From contig NZ_JAATEJ010000025.1 in assembly GCF_012034175.1 (NCBI RefSeq), positions 62,001 through 126,000 on the forward strand: DNA of 64,000 nucleotides. The letters run 5' to 3'. Shown piece after piece: positions 56,682 through 64,000 of the stretch (its first letter is position 1; every line of letters begins with the position of its first letter). The DNA comes from Actinacidiphila epipremni (GTDB lineage Bacteria; Actinomycetota; Actinomycetes; Streptomycetales; Streptomycetaceae). A program made the translations under genes and the position numbers. Under the pieces are notes generated by a model, which saw nothing but the letters and a program-made list of their open reading frames with translations, did not search any database and was not told the origin of the DNA.

Positions 56682-59063
56682 GTGGTGGAGCAGCTGACGC
56701 AGCACGACCCGAGACGGATCGGCCCTTTCGAGGTGCTGGGACGGCTCGGCGCCGGCGGCATGGGGCTGGTCTATCTCGCCCGTTCGGCATCCGGCCGCCG
56801 GGTGGCGATCAAGACCGTGCGCGCGGAGCTCGCCGAGGACCAGCTGTTCCGGGTCCGCTTCACGCGTGAGGTCGAGGCCGCCCGCGCCGTCTCCGGCTTC
56901 TACACGGCCGCCGTCGTCGACGCCGATCCGCGGGCCGCCGTGCCGTGGCTCGCGACCGCGTACGTGCCCGCGCCGTCGCTGGAGGAGATCGTCAACGAGG
57001 CGGGGCCGATGCCGGCCCAGGCGGTGCGCTGGCTCGCCGCCGGGATCGCCGAGGCCCTGCAGTCCATCCACGCCGCCGGCCTGGTGCACCGCGACATGAA
57101 GCCGTCCAATGTGCTGGTGGTCGAGGACGGCCCGCGGGTCATCGACTTCGGCATCGCCTCCGGGGTGTCCAACACCCGGCTGACGATGACCAACGTCGCG
57201 GTCGGCACCCCCGCCTACATGTCGCCCGAGCAGGCCCGGGACTCGCGCAGCGTGCGCGGGGCGAGCGACATCTTCTCGCTGGGCTCCACGCTGGTCTTCG
57301 CCGCGACCGGCCACGCCCCCTTCCATGGCGCCAACCCCGTCGAGACCGTCTTCATGCTGCTGCGCGAGGGGCCCGACCTGGCCGGGCTGCCCGACGAGCT
57401 GCGACCGCTGATCGAGTCCTGCATGCGGATGGAGGCCGAGGGCCGGCCCACCCCGGCCGACCTCCAGGCGCAGCTCGCCCCGCACCTGCTGTCGGCCGGC
57501 AGCGACGATACGGGCACGGCTTCGGCGTGGCTGCCGCCCGGCGCGGTCGCGCTGATAGAGCAGCGGCGCAGCGGCCGTGGCCGCAGCGGACCGGTCGCGA
57601 ACGGCGGGCGCCGGGCCGAGGCGGGCGGTGGCCCGCAGGTGCCGGTCGAGCCGGTGCCGCCGCGCCCGGTGCAGCCGCCGCCGGTGCCCTCGCACGGGCC
57701 GGGCGAGGACCACCACGGGCGGCACGGCAGGGAGTCCGTCGCCGAGCCGGTACGTCTCGCCGGGTCGGCGCCGATCGGGCCGGGGCTGCGGGTCGCGGAG
57801 GCCGCAGAGCACAAGGCGGCGGGCGGGGCGGCGCCCGGGACGGAGTGGGTGCGGCGCAGACCCGGTGCGCACCGCGCGGGCGACCCGGCGGCGGCCGTGC
57901 CCGCGCAGGCCCCGCCGGTGACGGCGCCGGCGGAGTGGCGGCCCTGGCGGTTCCGGATGTCCAACGACGTCTGGGGCACCCCGGTGGTCGCGGGCGGGCT
58001 GCTGTACGTCACCTCCTTCGAGGTGCACGCGCTGGACGTGGCGAGCGGGCGCCGGGAGTTCAAGACCCGGGACGTGGCCTGGACGATGGCGGTGGACGAC
58101 GGGCGGATCCACGCGTCCGACGGGCCGAGCCTGTTCGCGCTGGACGCGAAGGACGGCTCGGACCGGTGGCGGACGCCGATAGACGGGTGGGTGTACGCGG
58201 TACGCACCGACGCCGGCACGGTCGTGACCGGTACGCGGGGCGGCGGGGTGCAGGCGTGGGACGCGGCGCGCGGGATGCTGCGGTGGGAGCGGGGCGGGGC
58301 GCAGACCGAGTTCGAGTCGCCGGAGTCCGGGCCGACCGTCGTCGGCCGCGCGGTCTACTACCAGGGCGGCGGGCAGTTGCACGCGGTGGACGCGCTGACC
58401 GGGTCGGAGATGTGGTCCTACCCGGTGGGCGAGCCCGGGGCGGCCGGGTCCATGCCGACCCGGCCGGTGGTCGCGGACGGGGTGGTCTACCTGACGGCGG
58501 GCACCCGGGTGCTCGCGCTCGACGCCCGCAACGGCGTGGAGCGCTGGCACTTCGACGCGCCGGCGGTGATGTTCGCGCCGCCCGCGCATGTGCCGGGGCC
58601 GGCGGCGAACGGCGGGGGCGTCTACGTCGTCGACCACCTCGGTACGGTCTACGCGCTGGACCCCGGCGCGGGCGGTCGCCAGCGGTGGCGGGTGGCGACC
58701 GAGCCGCGGCAGTCCGTGGAACCGGTCGTCGTGGCGGCGGGCGCGGTGCATCTCGGCGCCGGAAGCGCTCTCTACACCCTGGACGCGGCCGGCGGCACCC
58801 CGCGGTGGCGGTTCGCCGCGCAGGGTGAGGTCGTCGGCTCGCCGGCGGTCGCCGACGGGCGGGTGCACTTCGGCTCCAAGGACCACTGCCTCTACACGGT
58901 GGACGCGCAGGGCGGCCAGTTGCGCTGGCGGCTGGAGACGGGCGGCGAGATCACCGGCTCGCCGGTGAGCGCGGAGGGCGTCGTCTACGCGTGCTCGAAG
59001 GACCGCTGCGTATACGCGCTGGACGCGACGAAGGGCACGGGGGCGGCGGCCCGCCGAGCCTGA
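56682..59063 (+). CDS. afsK: Serine/threonine protein kinase AfsK
   Basis: 793 residues from GTG 56682. The kinase domain (about 13-265) has the glycine loop GRLGAGGMGLVY, Lys44 in VAIK, Asp138 in HRDMKPSN and Asp155 in DFG. Thr168 lies in the activation loop (SNTRLTMTNVAVGTPAYMS), the position reported as the AfsK autophosphorylation site, which supports this start. A disordered A/G/P/R linker (about 270-420) leads to a PQQ-type beta-propeller sensor with repeats such as VYALDPGAGG and LYTVDAQGG. AfsK phosphorylates AfsR. The propeller is taken to sense a ligand or membrane signal. Confidence 0.96.
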   Translation: MVEQLTQHDPRRIGPFEVLGRLGAGGMGLVYLARSASGRRVAIKTVRAELAEDQLFRVRFTREVEAARAVSGFYTAAVVDADPRAAVPWLATAYVPAPSLEEIVNEAGPMPAQAVRWLAAGIAEALQSIHAAGLVHRDMKPSNVLVVEDGPRVIDFGIASGVSNTRLTMTNVAVGTPAYMSPEQARDSRSVRGASDIFSLGSTLVFAATGHAPFHGANPVETVFMLLREGPDLAGLPDELRPLIESCMRMEAEGRPTPADLQAQLAPHLLSAGSDDTGTASAWLPPGAVALIEQRRSGRGRSGPVANGGRRAEAGGGPQVPVEPVPPRPVQPPPVPSHGPGEDHHGRHGRESVAEPVRLAGSAPIGPGLRVAEAAEHKAAGGAAPGTEWVRRRPGAHRAGDPAAAVPAQAPPVTAPAEWRPWRFRMSNDVWGTPVVAGGLLYVTSFEVHALDVASGRREFKTRDVAWTMAVDDGRIHASDGPSLFALDAKDGSDRWRTPIDGWVYAVRTDAGTVVTGTRGGGVQAWDAARGMLRWERGGAQTEFESPESGPTVVGRAVYYQGGGQLHAVDALTGSEMWSYPVGEPGAAGSMPTRPVVADGVVYLTAGTRVLALDARNGVERWHFDAPAVMFAPPAHVPGPAANGGGVYVVDHLGTVYALDPGAGGRQRWRVATEPRQSVEPVVVAAGAVHLGAGSALYTLDAAGGTPRWRFAAQGEVVGSPAVADGRVHFGSKDHCLYTVDAQGGQLRWRLETGGEITGSPVSAEGVVYACSKDRCVYALDATKGTGAAARRA

Positions 59064-59223
59064 ACACGGCCTGCGGCCGGCCTGGCCGGGTCGGCGCATG
59101 GGCTTCGGCGAGCCCGGCGGCTGAGCCCCGGCGTGGGCTGGCGCGCTTCCGGGTGCGGGCTCCGGTTGCCGTGCCTGCGGCAGCCTGCGGTGCCGCCGCG
59201 GGAGGGTACGCGGCTGTGCGGGC

Positions 59224-59600
59224 GGCTGGCTGGGTGGGCTGCGGGCTCGGGGGTGCCCGGGCGCTGTGGCTTCCGCGATTCGCGGGGCCGTTGCGGGTGG
59301 TACCTGGCCGTGACCTCGGCTGGCAGGGGTGGCCGCGGGCCCAGGGGCTCCCGGTGGGGGTGGCTTCCGCAGCTTGCGGTGCCGTTGTTGGTGGGTGCGT
59401 GGCCGTGGCCTCGGCTGGCAGGGGTGGCCGCGGGCCCAGGGGCTCCCGGTGGGGGTGGCTTCGGCAGCTGGCGGTGTCGTTGTTGGTGGGTGCGTGGCCA
59501 TGAGCCCGGCTGGCGGGGGTGGCCGCGGGCTCAGACGTGCCCGGTTGGCCCGGCTTCCGCGATTCGCGGGGCCGTCGCGGTGGGACCTCGGCGGGCTGGG
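59224..59600. repeat. Diverged 95-bp tandem repeat array
   Basis: GGCTGGC recurs at about 59224, 59318, 59413 and 59508, a period of 94-95 bp. The copies at 59318 and 59413 are nearly identical over some 50 bp (TGGCAGGGGTGGCCGCGGGC and on). Each unit contains a small palindrome such as CCGCGATTCGCGG or CCGCAGCTTGCGG. A period of 95 is not a multiple of three, and no frame keeps codon bias, so this is non-coding. It lies between afsK and afsS, within a 1.34-kb gene-free gap. Confidence 0.8.
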
Positions 59601-60404
59601 TCGGGTCGGGCCGGTGACGGGAGGGTGAGGGAGCCGAGCGGGGCGCGGTTGGCGGGGTGGGGGCGGCCTCTCGGGAGAGGTCGTTCACCTCGGGGCCGGG
59701 CCCCTGGTGCGCGCCGGGCCGGGTTCGGAAGGGGTTCCGGGCGGCGGGCACCGCTCCGATGAGCGCGAGGGGTGGGCCGGAGATGTTGCGGGGCATCTGA
59801 CGGCGCCGCCTCTGTGCGTACTCAGCCCCCTCGGGGCCGACACTACGCCCCGAGCTGCGGCTTCGCCACGTGGGCCGGGTCGCCGGCGGGCGTCGCCCGC
59901 GTGCTCCCGCGCCGCCTCGCGCTCGCCCCTCCCACGTAGTCCCCCGGGTAAGCCCCGGCAGCGTGACCCGCCCGGGCCCGGGCCCGCCGGGTGACCCCCG
60001 TTAGCCCCCTGGGTAAGCCCGCGCCCCGGCAGCGTGGCTTGCGTGGCCCGCGCGCCCGCCTCGCCCCCCGGCAGCCTGGCCCGCGCGGCACCGCGCCCCC
60101 CCCGGCGCGAGCTCGCCGCCCGGCGCCGGGCGTGGACCCGGACGCAAAGGTGCCGGGCGGTGGCCTCCGCCGGAAGGCCACTGCCCGGCTGATGGCGGGT
60201 CGGCCGCGGCATCCCCTCCTCACCGCGACCGAGCCGCCCCCCAACGCCCGGGTCAGTCGTCCGCGGTCCCCTGATCCGCGGGCGGCTGCCCCCTCCCGGG
60301 CGTTCCCCCCGGTTCTCCCCGTTCCCCCAGCCCCCCTGGGTTCCCCCGGAAGTCCCCCGTGCGTCTGAATCCCCCTGTGCCCCCGTGCTCTTGCCGGGTG
60401 GGCG
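59601..60404. other. Gene-free GC-rich region with G-run tract downstream of afsS
   Basis: I see no supported gene. Between about 59940 and 60085, short direct repeats such as GGGTAAGCCC and CCCCGGCAGCGTG recur. From about 60288 to 60384 the plus strand has nine or so C-runs of four to six, so the minus strand, which is the sense strand of the afsS transcript, carries dense G-runs able to form G-quadruplexes just after the afsS stop. Confidence 0.6.
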
Positions 60405-60569
60405 TTACTGCTTGGTGCCCTCGGCGTGGAAGTTGTCCGGCTTGACGGTCTCGGCGTGGAAGTTGTCGGGCTTCACGGCGGGCTTGCCCGTGGTGCCCTC
60501 GGCGTGGAAGTTGTCCGGGTCGACCGAACCGTCGCCGGTGGTCGGGGCCTGCGGCTGATCTGCGCTCAT
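60405..60569 (-). CDS. afsS: AfsS, small regulator of antibiotic production
   Basis: 54 residues from ATG 60569, 6 nt after AGGAG, with stop TAA at 60407-60405. Three PDNFHAE heptapeptides lie at residues 18-24, 34-40 and 44-50, with Lys before two of them and Thr near each. This is the hallmark of AfsS, a pleiotropic activator of secondary metabolism; the S. coelicolor protein is slightly longer (63 residues as I recall). Its mechanism is unknown, and the repeats resemble a sigma-like motif in the literature. It lies 239 nt downstream of afsR, with a SARP-type operator upstream. Confidence 0.95.
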   Translation of the reverse strand: MSADQPQAPTTGDGSVDPDNFHAEGTTGKPAVKPDNFHAETVKPDNFHAEGTKQ

Positions 60570-60672
60570 GGTGCTCTCCTGTGTGCGTGTCCAGCTTGGG
60601 ACGCTCTGACGTGACGCCCGCCCGGCAGCGACCCCCGTGCACCGCCGGACGGGCAGCTCGTGCAGTGATGGA

Positions 60673-60705
60673 ATCCTGGCACCCGCCGATAATCAACTGA
60701 TAAAC
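60673..60705 (-). promoter_or_regulatory. Candidate AfsR operator and afsS -10 box
   Basis: On the minus strand two heptamers, GTTTATC (60705-60699) and GATTATC (60694-60688), lie exactly 11 bp apart. A -10-like CAGGAT (60678-60673) follows 9 bp later. This is the geometry known for SARP activators: heptamer direct repeats with 11-bp spacing, the nearer one about 8 bp from the -10. It is an AT-rich island in a very GC-rich region. Confidence 0.72.
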
Positions 60706-60808
60706 GCCGTCCGTTGGCGATCCATCGGCCGTCCGGCGCCCGCGCCTGCCCCGCCGGAATCCGCCGGCCCGCGCCCGGAACCCGTCGGCCCGCGCCCGGA
60801 ACCGCCCC

Positions 60809-63778
60809 TCAGACCGCCGCCGAGGTCCCCGGCGCCTCCGCCGGCCCCGCCGCCCCGGCGCCCGGCGACGCGCCCAGCAGCTGCCGCACCTCCGCCGCCT
60901 CCGGCGAGCCCAGCGCCGCATACGCGGCCAGCGCGTCCCGCCAGCACGCGTGCGCCCGCACCTGCTGCCCCATCCCTGCCAGCGCCCGGCCCAGCACCGT
61001 CAGCGCGTTGGCGGTACGCCACTCGCCGCCGATGTCCCGCATGATGACCAGCGCCTGCTCCACCTGCGACGCCGACTGCCGGTAGCGCCCCGCCGCGAGG
61101 TGCAGCTGCGCGAGCCGCCACAGCGTCAGCCCCTCCCACAGCTGCTGCCGCACGGAGCGGAAGATCTCCAGCGCCTCCGTGAGGCAGCTCAGCGCGCCGT
61201 CGTGCGCACCGGTCGCGGTGAGCGTGACGCCCATCGAGTACAGCCCGTTGCCCAGCCGGAAGCGCGCCCCGAGCTCGCGGTATATCGCCACCACCCGGTC
61301 GGTCGCGGCGACCGCCGACGCGACGTCCCCCAACTCCAGCTGCGCCCGGGCCAGATTGCTCAGCGCCGCGGCCTCGCCGTGCTTGTTGCCGTCCTCCCGG
61401 AAGGCGTCCAGCGCGCTGGTGAGGTAGTCGGCGCTCTCCGCGAAGTGCCGCCCGCGCAGCGCCAGGATGCCCCGCAGGTTGCGGGCGTAGCTGCACGCCA
61501 TCGGGTCCTCGGCGGCCAGCCCCAGCACCAGCGCGCGCTTGGCCTCCTCCTCCGCTTCCTCGAACCGCCCCGAGAGCCGCAGCAGTTGCCCGAGCCACAC
61601 CCGCCCGCGCCCCTCGACGAACGTCTCCCCGCACGTGTGCGCGGCGGCGACCACCGCGGCGGTCGCCTGCTCGTACTGCCGTGCGTACACGCCCGACTCC
61701 ATCAGGTCCTGCGCCACGAGCAGGACGTGCACCGCCCGCCGCAGCGACCCGGAGCAGCCGCCCTCCGCGGCCTGGCGCACCGCCGCGAGCAGCCCCTGCG
61801 CCTCGGCGAACATCCAGTTCAGGGACTCCTCCCTGGTCGCGAAGCCCAGCCCGGGGTGCGCGGTCGGCGCCAGGTGGTCCAGGACCCGGTCGCCGGGGTT
61901 CTCCAGGGCGTACGCCGACACCGCCGAGTCGAGGTAGAAGTCCAGCAGTCGCGACAGGGCCGCGCACCGCACCTCCTCGGTCTCGTCGGCCTCGGCGCGC
62001 TCGCGGGCGTAGAGCCGCAGCAGGTCGTGGAAGCGGTAGCGGGCGGGCGCGGCGGACTCGATGAGGCTGATGTCGACGAGCGCTTCCAGCAGCTCCTCGG
62101 TCCGGTAGCGGTCCAGGTCGAGCACCGCGGCGGCGGCATCGAGGGAGATGTCGGGGCCCTCCGGCAGCGACAGCAGCCGGAAGGCGCGGGCCTGCGCGGG
62201 GGAGAGGTGGTCGTAGCCGAGGTCGAAGGTCGCCTTGACGGCGAGGTCGCCGGCCCGCAGCTCGTCCAGCCGGCGGCGCCGGTCGGCGAGCTTGTCGGCG
62301 AGCACCGACACCGTCCAGGTGCGGCGGGCCGCGAGCCGGGCGGCGGCGATCCTGATGGCCAGCGGCAGGAAGCCGCACGCGGCGACCACGTCGAGGCTGG
62401 CCTGCCGTTCGCTGCCGACCCGCTCCTCGCCCACGATCCGGGTGAACAGCAGCAGCGACTCCTCCGGCGACATCACGTCGAGGTCGACCAGATGCGCCCC
62501 GGCCAGGTCCACCATCCGCACCCGGCTGGTGACCAGCGCCGCGCAGCCGGGCGTGCCGGGCAGCAACTGCCGGATCTGCGCGGCGTCGTAGGCGTTGTCG
62601 AGCAGCGCCAGCACCCGCCGCCCGGACAGCGTGGAGCGGTAGAGCGCCGCGCGGTCGGCGAGCGAGTCGGGGATGGCGCCGTCCGGCAGGCCCAGCGCGC
62701 GCAGGAACGAGCCCAGTACGGCCTCGGGTTCGGACGGCCGCGGGCCGGTGCCCTGCAGGTCGACGTACAACTGCCCGTCGGGGAAGGCCTCCCGCGCGTT
62801 GTGCGCGACCTGCACGGCCAGCGTGGTCTTGCCGACGCCGCCGATGCCGGCGACCGCCGAGACGGCCATCACCCCGCTGCCCAGCGACGCCGCCGCCAAC
62901 TGCTCGCCCAGTTCCCGGACGAAGGCGGCCCGCCCGGTGAAGTCCGGTACGGTCGCGGGCAGTTGCGCCGGGCGCAGGATCTCCGGGGCGCCGGGAGTGC
63001 CCGAGCCCTGCGGCGGGGCGAGGCTGGCGTCGGCCTCCAGGATGCGCTGGTGCAGGTCGCTCAGCTCGGCGGACGGGTCGATGCCCAGCTCGTCGGCGAG
63101 CAGCCGGCGCGTGTCGGCGTAGACGCCCAGCGCCTCGGCCTGCCGGCCGCTGCGGTAAAGGGCGAGCATCAGCAGGGCGCGCAGCCGCTCGCGCAGCGGG
63201 TGCTCGGCGGTGACGGCGGTCAGTTCGGAGACGGCCTCGGCGTGCGCGCCCATTTCCAGGTCGAGTTCGAGCCGCACCTCGATCAGGCCCAGGTGCCACT
63301 CGGCGAGCCGGACCCGCTGCGTCTCCGCGAACGGCCCGGGAAGCCCGGCCAGCGGCTCGCCGTTCCACATCTCCAGTGCCGTGCTGAGCAGTTCGCGGGC
63401 CTGCCCCGGGTCGGACTGGCGTATCTTCTCGGCCTCCGCGGCCAGTTGCTCGACCGTCGTGGCGTCCAGCGCCTCGACGGGTATGTGGATCGCGTAGCCG
63501 CCGGAGTCGGTGACGAGGGTCTGCGGGCCGAGGGCCTTGCGCAGCCGGAAGGCGTACGAACGCAGGGCGGCCAGCGCGGTGTTGGGCGGGGCGTCACCCC
63601 ACAGCGCGTCCAGCAGCTCGGCCGCGGTGGCCGTCCGCCCGCCGCGCAGCAGCAGCACCGCGAGCAGCGCACGCTGCTGCGGCGCGCCCGTGCTGATCTG
63701 CTCGCCGTCGCGCCAGGCGCGCACCGGCCCCAGGACCGCGAATCGCAGGCCCTTGCCCGGCTCCGCCCCGCTTCCCAT
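60809..63778 (-). CDS. afsR: SARP-family transcriptional activator AfsR
   Basis: 989 residues from ATG 63778. The N-terminal SARP winged-helix DNA-binding domain is about 12-100 (QQRALLAVLLLRGGRTATAA, LDALWGDAPPNTALAALRSY). The BTAD helical domain is about 110-255. The NB-ARC ATPase has Walker A GIGGVGKTTLAVQVAHNA at about 311-328 and GRRVLALLDNAYDAAQIRQL later. The C-terminal 300 residues are TPR repeats (GRFEEAEEEAKRALVLGLAA, ALSNLARAQLELGDVASAVA). AfsR is phosphorylated by AfsK and activates afsS by binding its -35 region. A leader hairpin precedes the start. Confidence 0.96.
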   Translation of the reverse strand: MGSGAEPGKGLRFAVLGPVRAWRDGEQISTGAPQQRALLAVLLLRGGRTATAAELLDALWGDAPPNTALAALRSYAFRLRKALGPQTLVTDSGGYAIHIPVEALDATTVEQLAAEAEKIRQSDPGQARELLSTALEMWNGEPLAGLPGPFAETQRVRLAEWHLGLIEVRLELDLEMGAHAEAVSELTAVTAEHPLRERLRALLMLALYRSGRQAEALGVYADTRRLLADELGIDPSAELSDLHQRILEADASLAPPQGSGTPGAPEILRPAQLPATVPDFTGRAAFVRELGEQLAAASLGSGVMAVSAVAGIGGVGKTTLAVQVAHNAREAFPDGQLYVDLQGTGPRPSEPEAVLGSFLRALGLPDGAIPDSLADRAALYRSTLSGRRVLALLDNAYDAAQIRQLLPGTPGCAALVTSRVRMVDLAGAHLVDLDVMSPEESLLLFTRIVGEERVGSERQASLDVVAACGFLPLAIRIAAARLAARRTWTVSVLADKLADRRRRLDELRAGDLAVKATFDLGYDHLSPAQARAFRLLSLPEGPDISLDAAAAVLDLDRYRTEELLEALVDISLIESAAPARYRFHDLLRLYARERAEADETEEVRCAALSRLLDFYLDSAVSAYALENPGDRVLDHLAPTAHPGLGFATREESLNWMFAEAQGLLAAVRQAAEGGCSGSLRRAVHVLLVAQDLMESGVYARQYEQATAAVVAAAHTCGETFVEGRGRVWLGQLLRLSGRFEEAEEEAKRALVLGLAAEDPMACSYARNLRGILALRGRHFAESADYLTSALDAFREDGNKHGEAAALSNLARAQLELGDVASAVAATDRVVAIYRELGARFRLGNGLYSMGVTLTATGAHDGALSCLTEALEIFRSVRQQLWEGLTLWRLAQLHLAAGRYRQSASQVEQALVIMRDIGGEWRTANALTVLGRALAGMGQQVRAHACWRDALAAYAALGSPEAAEVRQLLGASPGAGAAGPAEAPGTSAAV

Positions 63779-63793
63779 CCAACGCCCCCTGAA

Positions 63794-63835
63794 CCGACGC
63801 GAGCCGCGCGGCCGGGAAAGGCCGGACCGCGTCGG
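63794..63835 (-). promoter_or_regulatory. Leader hairpin of afsR
   Basis: CCGACGCG (63794-63801) pairs with CGCGTCGG (63828-63835), and inside it GGCC at 63810-63813 can pair with GGCC at 63820-63823. The element ends 16 nt before the afsR start codon and could limit ribosome access. The AT-rich TATATCAATCATTC at about 63847-63860 may hold the -10. To the right edge (64000) I see no certain gene. Confidence 0.45.
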
Positions 63836-64000
63836 CTCTCCACGCGTATATCAATCATTCATCGGCGGACGGAACAGTTGTCCGCGTGGCACTTCCCGGA
63901 CGGAGCCGGTGGTTCGGCCCCGTCCGTGCCAGTTTGCCGTGCCGGAAGCTCCCGGGTCACCCCATGCGGGTCCCGAACCGGCCGGACGGCGAAAGTTGGG

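Noticed and set aside
59064..60404. Several overlapping ORFs of 60-210 codons between afsK and afsS
   Set aside because: They follow the 95-bp repeat and GC runs, have no GC3 bias in any frame, and the repeat length is not a multiple of three.
63964..64000. An ATG-started frame at the right edge
   Set aside because: Only 12 codons are visible, with no supporting ribosome-binding site.
1..64000. tRNA, rRNA, CRISPR, IS elements, attachment sites and replication origin
   Set aside because: No T-arm-like GGTTCGAATCC, no transposase motif, no regularly spaced palindromic repeats with unique spacers and no integrase were seen.

Overview
The window is chromosomal DNA of a Streptomyces-type actinomycete. 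G+C is very high and third codon positions are almost always G or C. GTG and TTG starts and GTGA stop/start overlaps are frequent. Gene content and order (mqnD-mqnB, serC, citrate synthase/pdxH, desR, afsK-afsS-afsR) match the conserved Streptomyces core. I see no tRNA, rRNA, CRISPR array, insertion sequence or phage gene. The long antisense open frames are GC-rich shadows.

Layout. 1-3.8 kb: a helicase-associated protein cut by the left edge, small membrane proteins, a HAD hydrolase and a cold-shock protein. 3.8-6 kb: mqnD-mqnB of the futalosine menaquinone route plus a lipoprotein. 6-16.5 kb: an MFS protein, a DUF3027 protein, a sacsin/Hsp90-like ATPase, a P-type ATPase, a DUF2530 protein and a purine permease. 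16.5-22.4 kb: a ribbon-helix-helix protein, a MarR/MFS pair with thpR, a 28-residue membrane peptide, an aldo/keto reductase, an SGNH hydrolase and an exported propeller protein. 22.4-31.3 kb: serC, an FAD/iron-sulfur fusion oxidoreductase, citrate synthase, pdxH, a PAS protein and a SIS protein. 31.3-39.2 kb: desR, an alpha/beta hydrolase without its serine, a lipoprotein, a CGNR regulator divergent from an MFS exporter, and an ABC transporter. 39.3-46.6 kb: a prim-pol-like protein, an HTH regulator, a proline/glutamine-rich membrane protein, an amino-acid-type binding lipoprotein and purU. 46.7-55.9 kb: a sigma/anti-sigma pair, STAS and RsbW-like switch proteins, a GlxA-type regulator, an MFS protein, a flavoprotein, a secreted protease and a TetR regulator.

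56-64 kb holds the AfsK-AfsR-AfsS secondary-metabolism cascade. AfsK is a Ser/Thr kinase with a beta-propeller. AfsR is a SARP-NB-ARC-TPR activator. AfsS is a 54-residue protein with three PDNFHAE repeats. A pair of heptamers 11 bp apart, 9 bp from a -10-like hexamer, lies upstream of afsS and looks like the AfsR operator. The KbpA inhibitor gene I would expect next to afsK is not there. Instead there is a possibly frameshifted small ORF before afsK. Between afsK and afsS lie 1.3 kb of non-coding DNA with a diverged 95-bp tandem repeat and a dense G-run tract.

Other features worth a look: a 12/9/7-bp three-helix RNA-like element beside a 12-codon ORF with a good ribosome-binding site (28.7-28.9 kb); an ATTGCCGCG motif recurring just after stop codons; and an AT-richer stretch inside the FAD/iron-sulfur fusion gene. 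All family calls come from reading motifs, without database searches.
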